Below, piece after piece: positions 16,977 to 20,945 of a stretch of DNA of 20,945 nt. Below the pieces are notes generated by a model that worked only from the letters and a program-made list of their open reading frames with translations, was not told the DNA's origin and did not search any database. A program made the position numbers and the translations under genes. Origin of the DNA: Chara braunii (Eukaryota; Streptophyta; Charophyceae; Charales; Characeae); assembly GCA_003427395.1 (NCBI GenBank), contig BFEA01000655.1, positions 15,318 to 36,262 of the forward strand, read 5' to 3'. Each line of letters starts with the position of its first letter. Within the stretch, counting starts at the first letter, position 1.

Positions 16977-17681
16977 TGAGCGGGGATAATCGAAGGATCA
17001 ACCGGGCTTCGCGAGCCAAGGTTGAAGAGCGAGAAGGAAAGAGGCGCGAGACGGGTCCAAGATTCAAATGATCAAGAAAGGAAAACAGGCGCGCAAAGAG
17101 CAGAGAGAGGGAAAAGTTGCTAGGAGACGAAGAGGAGGGGGAAGGGAGAGAGAAGAGAGCACGGGGGAAGAATGACGCGAGAAATAAGGAGGAGGAATCT
17201 CGCATGAGCAGCGCTGACAACAAGAGAAAAAGGCACCAAAACAGTTACAGCTTGCCCACGTGCTAAACTAATTCAAAAATTGAAATCACCATATCCGCGC
17301 GCGAAAGTCGACGCGGGAAAAGAAAGTCCTATGCCTATCCGTATTCTCACAAAATTCCTAGAGTTTTCTCCGACGTGGCCGAGAACATTCATGCACAAAA
17401 AAAAAAGGACACGTCGGGTTCCGCTTATTCCGGAATTCCTAACTGCCGAGCCCGATTCCTAGTGCGCTCGCTAGGACGCACGCAATTTCCCATGCATTTC
17501 CCGAATTACAAAAAGCAGAATTCCAAGAATCAATAGAACCTCCAAAAAATGGGGGCCTGAACAAGGCACCTGAAATCAAGAAAAGCGACGGGGGCTTTGT
17601 TGGGTCAGTATGATACAAAAGAGGGAATTGAGTCAAGGGGTACGAAAGATAGCACGGGGTTGGGAAGTGGTTCGTCACATA

Positions 17682-17802
17682 CGTCCTCCGGCGGTTCCCG
17701 CTCGTGCTGCTGGCCACTCTTCTCCTGCTCCTTGCTGTGTTGTTCCACGTGTGTGTTGTTGTGCGGGGTCCTCGCAGTAGACAGAAACAACAAACGGTGA
17801 GG
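17682..17802 (+). CDS. Possible exon with a transmembrane segment, truncated by the LTR
   Basis: Immediately beyond the 5' LTR, the plus strand is open with a strongly hydrophobic stretch (VLLATLLLLLAVLFHVCVVV) followed by Arg/Lys/Gln residues (RGPRSRQKQQ). This is the pattern of a single-pass membrane helix with a positive cytosolic flank. The sequence ACGGTGAGG right after it resembles a 5' splice donor. No upstream part was found on the far side of the retrotransposon. It could be a host exon cut by the insertion, or chance in a CTG/CTC-rich tract. The reading frame stays open past the putative donor to about 18024. Confidence 0.25.
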
Positions 17803-18133
17803 AAGACGACGATGGACAGGCGGGAAACCTCCAGCAGACAGTTGACCGGCGCCATTGACTACTCCACAACGCAGCTTCTCCTTGTAGTAGCCCCCCGCCA
17901 CGTCGTCAACCTGTCGGAGATCCTCCCATGTCCCTCCCATCCTTCTCCTAATCCACCATCTCGGTGTCGCCCGGGGGATCACACCCGATGCCATGGCGCA
18001 ACAGACTTGCACAATGGATTCTGATAACGACACACAATCCGGTGCATCCATCACTTATTGCATCAACTGCCTCTGCCTGCGAACGGACAATCTCATCCTC
18101 AGGCGAGTTGTCGCTCTCTCAATGCGATAACGC
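17803..18133. other. Unassigned sequence
   Basis: Open frames exist on both strands, including a minus-strand frame at 17605-18054 that runs into the LTR, but none has recognisable content. Confidence 0.4.
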
Positions 18134-18349
18134 ATGGCGACGACTGACACAGCTGCGACCACCGTGTTTCTCTCCAATGCCGTTAATGCCTTCGCACCAC
18201 CCGGGAGCTCGCGTTCCATCGTCAGGACTTACAATGCGCAAGCACCCACCACTCGTTTGCCTGCCGGCGTCCTCGCTGCACCTTCTGCACGTCGATGGGG
18301 ACTGCGCTCGCACTTTCCACGTTTCACGGAAGCATTACGTTCGCGCTAA
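18134..18349 (+). CDS. Possible transit-peptide-like ORF or first exon
   Basis: A 71-codon frame starting in a good plant-type context (ACGCATGGCG). The product starts MATTDTAATTVFLSNAVNAF, is rich in Ala, Ser, Thr and Arg and poor in acidic residues, as chloroplast transit peptides are. It could be a first exon spliced before the in-frame stop, but no donor or downstream exon is supported. A second short ATGGCC frame follows at about 18440. It may equally be chance. Confidence 0.2.
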   Translation: MATTDTAATTVFLSNAVNAFAPPGSSRSIVRTYNAQAPTTRLPAGVLAAPSARRWGLRSHFPRFTEALRSR

Positions 18350-18734
18350 GCTGTGACGGCTCGAAGAGCATGCAGAACGCGAAGGCAACGTCGCATACAT
18401 GCTACGTCCCCCAACGTTCCAATGCCCTCCTTTTAAGCCATGGCCACCATCACTCCTCCGCACAGACGTTTCGCCTCAGTCTGCAGTCCAGCCGCCAGGA
18501 CGCCTCATGCACGGATGTGTCACGACGGAGGGTTCAAAATTTGAAATTGGAACGGGGATGTTGGCCCCCTTTTTCTTCGTCAGCCCGGTAGGCCTCCCCG
18601 CCACTGCCACTGGACCACGCCGGAGGACGCACGGACATCCCAGCACGATGACGGACATCCACCCCCACGGCCAGGTGTACTATGCGTATGAAATTGGCCG
18701 CAGGAGACCTCCAAGGGTTTTCCTTGAAACCCAT
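18350..18734. other. Unassigned sequence
   Basis: No recognised gene. A short motif ACGGACATCC occurs twice at about 18630-18660. Confidence 0.4.
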
Positions 18735-18835
18735 TGAATTAGGACGCGATGTAACGAAGACGCCGAAAACCGCAAATTTTTCCAAGGACTTCATCCTAAT
18801 TCCTGAGGATTTTCGAAGGAGGGTCTAAAGAGGCC
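18735..18835 (+). repeat. Dispersed repeat, partner of 2640-2735
   Basis: Contains GAATTAGGACGC, the 33-bp unit (18752-18784), its own inverted GAATTAGGA/TCCTAATTC pair (about 18736 and 18793), and GAAGGAGGGTCTAAAGAGGCCC. The left-flank copy lies in the opposite orientation. A looser relative with TCCTTGAAAA and CGAAGGAGGCCC lies at about 19645-19700. Confidence 0.5.
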
Positions 18836-18984
18836 CTATCTCTTACTCCCTGTAAGTGGGACTTGGGCCTCTTTCCACACCACGTACTTGAGGTTCAAGG
18901 GCACCCTTTCTTCTTGTTTTTTTTTCCATGGAAAGTGATTAATTTCCTTCAACTTGTTTTCTCGTTCCAGAACCCCTTGGCCTA

Positions 18985-19144
18985 GGTCCCACTAGCAAAG
19001 AGCATAGGATCTAGCTCCTGAATCTGGATGTGTTTTGTGCAGAGATGCAGAAAACCAGTTCAATCTCGATTTCCTGCACATCTCCTTAAACTATTCCAGA
19101 TTCAGGCATTCGATCCCATCCTCTTTGCTACCCGTAGTGGGACC
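18985..19144. mobile_element. Imperfect 160-bp palindrome (MITE-like)
   Basis: Arm 1 (18985-19027) and arm 2 (19096-19144) are inverted repeats sharing GGTCCCACTA, GCAAAGAG, GGATC and CTGAATCTGG; arm 2 carries a 5-6 bp insert. The loop itself pairs further (AGATGCAG with CTGCACATCT). There is no coding content. Confidence 0.55.
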
Positions 19145-19188
19145 ACACCCCTTGACGAAACCCCCTTGAGACGACCGTCCTTGAAAAT

Positions 19189-19191
19189 GAA

Positions 19192-19230
<39 letters not shown>

Positions 19231-19235
19231 ATTGT
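19189..19235 (+). repeat. A33 tract between 7-bp direct repeats
   Basis: GAATTGT (19189-19195), then 33 A residues (19196-19228), then GAATTGT again (19229-19235). This looks like a target site duplication around a bare poly(A) tail. Confidence 0.8.
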
Positions 19236-19253
19236 TGATGGCATTGCAACAGT

Positions 19254-19308
19254 GGTGATTGGTGTAACGAAGACGCCGAAAACCGCAAATTTTTCCAGGT
19301 GATTGGTG
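19254..19308. repeat. 33-bp unit between perfect 11-bp direct repeats
   Basis: GGTGATTGGTG at 19254-19264 and 19298-19308 flank a 33-bp core (19265-19297, starting TAACGAAGACGCCG and ending TTTTTCCA). The core is identical to 18752-18784, where these flanks are absent. Confidence 0.85.
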
Positions 19309-19385
19309 CAAAACAAAAAAGAAAAAAAGAAAAAAGGAAAAGGTCCATTTATTGCCCGTTTTGTAGGGTCCAGCCCTTGCACCCC

Positions 19386-19408
19386 TTTTTTTTTTTTTTT
19401 TTTTTTTT
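19386..19408 (-). repeat. Poly(T) tract
   Basis: 23 T residues on the plus strand. No clear flanking direct repeat beyond AGCCC on each side. Confidence 0.85.
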
Positions 19409-19833
19409 AAAGAGCCCAACCAATTCAATTACCTGTCAAATCTGGACAGGCACCCTTGGGATTTTCGTTGGTTTGGCTGGGCCGCACTTCCATGTCAAGG
19501 GCGGACAAGGGCGGACACTTGGCGGCGGGGATGTGGAAACAATTACAAAATACCAAGTACCAATTTCAAGGGTACGTTGGGGGGATGTGGAAACAAATTA
19601 ACGATGTGAAGGGTACGTCATTAGGGCGGGGTAGAACGATCCTTCCTTGAAAACAGCAAAATTTAATTCCAAACCAAATGGTGTCGAAGGAGGCCCTAGT
19701 CTTTCAGGACCTCAACCAAGTACTGAGAGAATTGCACAGTATAGCTTTGAAAAAAAACAGTGAAACACTGAAACACTGAAAAAAAAAAAAAACACTACAA
19801 ATGCCATTTCCCCAGAAAGGATGACACGCATAA

Positions 19834-19836
<3 letters not shown>

Positions 19837-19866
<30 letters not shown>
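19837..19866. repeat. (AT)n microsatellite
   Basis: About 14 AT units just upstream of structured repeat copy 2. Confidence 0.95.
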
Positions 19867-19868
<2 letters not shown>

Positions 19869-19884
19869 AGAAAACCCGTCCCCT

Positions 19885-20083
19885 CAGGTGATCATGGTGC
19901 TGGTAAGAGCAGTCACCACTACCACCTGGGGCGAGGCTCCATCTATTGGTGGGGAGCGTCACCTGCTGGAAAACGGGTCCAACGTCCCGTGTACAAACTG
20001 CAATCAGAATAACATCAGAACACAATGGAGAGGGTTCCTGCCAGCATTGATTACCCTGGGTTCCAGGGGATTGACTGAGCAGG
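19885..20083. repeat. Structured dispersed repeat, copy 2
   Basis: Second copy of 216-420 in the same orientation. The first hairpin (CAGGTGATCATGGTG with CACCACTACCACCTG) is imperfect here but still folds. GCTCC/GGAGC is kept. GCTGGA pairs with TCCAAC with one mismatch. The last hairpin is tighter here (CCCTGG, GTT loop, CCAGGG). Sequence changes alongside kept pairing hint at selection on structure, or shared origin from a palindromic ancestor. Confidence 0.6.
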
Positions 20084-20256
20084 GTGTCGTCCTCCATCTG
20101 CCATCCGTAATCTATCCTGCGGGGTCCTAGATACTGACTGCCCTCACACAAGTGCGCTCATCCTTCTCAGACCCCGACCGACCTTCCATCCAGATCCTGA
20201 AGTAGTAAGTCTTTATTGCAGAGTGACTGGCTGTAAGCTAAACCAGGGCATGGACA
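20084..20256. other. Unassigned sequence
   Basis: No gene, repeat or RNA feature recognised. Confidence 0.4.
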
Positions 20257-20297
20257 GGGGGGGGAGGGGGAGGGGGAGGGGGAGAGGTGGGGGGTGG
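20257..20297 (+). repeat. G-rich tract, G-quadruplex candidate
   Basis: Runs of four to eight G residues separated by single A residues (GGGGGAGGGGGAGGGGGA), followed by GGTGGGGGGTGGG. The spacing fits the G3+N1-7 quadruplex pattern. Confidence 0.75.
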
Positions 20298-20439
20298 GTC
20301 TTCACCTTGTACACGGCGCCAGATGCCTGCTACTATTTACTAGCTCCTCTACCCCCCACCGCAGAATCGATCTCTCACTGGCCGTCCATTCAAGTGCTCT
20401 TCTGCCCTACTGGCTCATTCATCAAAAAAAAAACTGCGA

Positions 20440-20720
20440 TTATATATATATGTATATGTATATAATATATCTGTTTGACGATACATATAGACATATATAT
20501 ATATATCGCCACAAACAGAACCGCCCGGTAAAACAGTAGGCAGAGAGAGAGAAGAGGACAACAAACGAGGGGCTGTGACAAACTGTTTCGTCGGAGTTTC
20601 ACCGACTCATATATATCGATAGATATGTATATATATGACGATATATAGGTTTGTATATTTATATGTATACAATATTATTATTATTATACATATTGGGAAT
20701 TACATATATATATATTTTTA
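20440..20720. repeat. AT-rich microsatellite cluster
   Basis: Interspersed (TA)n, TATG and ATT runs at 20442-20470, 20486-20507, 20608-20660, 20672-20690 and 20702-20718. No gene recognised. The final stretch, 20721-20945, contains a T tract at about 20866-20882 and nothing else I can identify. Confidence 0.8.
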
Positions 20721-20945
20721 AGGAAACGATGTTGGAGAAAGAAGAAGAAATGATTATAAAATGATCATGACTGAACAGCTGAATGAAATAATGATGACAT
20801 TAACCAAAATCATTAAACGCACCCTAGGCAGTCCGCCGGCATAGTACTCGAACGAACTTCCCACCTTTTTTTTTTTTTTTTTGGAGTATTTCTGTCTCTA
20901 AATCTCGTCAGATTCACCTGGTGAGTTGAGGCGGGGACACTCACA

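Larger units (their letters stand above)
3227..17679 (-). mobile_element. Ty3/gypsy-type LTR retrotransposon, degenerate
   Basis: About 14.4 kb bounded by two direct LTRs of about 2.8 kb, with coding domains on the minus strand in the order gag, protease, RT, RNase H, PHD-like finger, integrase, GPY/F, extra 3' ORF. Integrase after RNase H is the Ty3/gypsy order. A primer-binding site for initiator tRNA-Met abuts the 5' LTR. There is no chromodomain after GPY/F. Stops, frameshifts and lost catalytic residues show that the copy cannot encode working proteins. I found no matching target site duplication: the left flank ends CAGACA and the right flank begins TACGTC. This suggests end erosion or recombination. 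No clear polypurine tract lies inside the 3' LTR. Confidence 0.93.
14856..17679 (-). repeat. 5' LTR
   Basis: Direct repeat of 3227-6006, ending CGTCACA at the outer (U3) edge. The inner (U5) edge lacks the last 11 or so bp seen in the 3' LTR and abuts the primer-binding site. An extra GC-rich 18 bp lies near 15030. It also has a self-derived duplication at 16245-16410 replacing a block present in the other LTR. The TATA box (16795-16801) and CCAAT pair are conserved. Confidence 0.92.

Noticed and set aside
19091-19428. Minus-strand frames with poly-Phe or poly-Lys runs
   Set aside because: They are translations of the A33 and T23 tracts, not proteins.
1-20945. CRISPR array, bacterial operon, rRNA genes
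   Set aside because: No regularly spaced identical repeats, no ribosome-binding-site-led gene clusters and no rRNA core motifs were seen.

Overview
This is nuclear DNA from a eukaryote. It has no bacterial gene organisation, many A/T and dinucleotide microsatellites, several hairpin repeats and one large LTR retrotransposon. The retrotransposon proteins, a primer-binding site matching initiator tRNA-Met, and the style of its acidic 3' protein recall streptophyte green algae such as Chara. That is an impression from memory, not a database result. Runs of N near 1230-1290 and at 8662 mark low-quality assembly.

The centre (about 3227-17679) is one Ty3/gypsy-type element on the minus strand, read right to left. 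It has a 5' LTR (14856-17679), a tRNA-Met primer site (14841-14855), gag (14726-13674), protease-RT-RNase H (13673-10452), a CT microsatellite, an ORF carrying a PHD-like zinc finger, integrase and GPY/F domain (10337-8600), and an acidic ORF of unknown function (8603-7068). About 1 kb of 3' noncoding DNA and a 3' LTR (3227-6006) follow. Gag, pol and most of integrase lie in a single reading frame over 5.7 kb, broken by nine stop codons. Frameshifts begin only in late integrase and the 3' ORF. The protease active site and the gag zinc knuckle have each lost a key residue, so this copy is dead. The LTRs are long (about 2.8 kb) and about 3.6% different in the stretch I compared. They carry a TATA box with paired CCAAT boxes and a shared open frame.

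The left flank (1-3226) contains a structured dispersed repeat, a hairpin element between direct repeats, degenerate tandem repeats, two adjacent strong hairpins and an A-rich tract. No host gene is recognisable there. The right flank (17680-20945) begins with an open frame encoding a possible membrane segment next to a splice-donor-like site, then a possible transit-peptide ORF. It continues with another long palindrome, a 33-bp repeat unit between 11-bp direct repeats, an A33 tract between 7-bp direct repeats, a second copy of the structured repeat, a G-rich tract and AT microsatellites.

The window therefore reads as a repeat-dense intergenic region. The most unusual content is the retrotransposon's architecture (PHD finger in front of integrase, ATGA overlap to an extra acidic 3' ORF) and the small palindromic or duplicated units around it.
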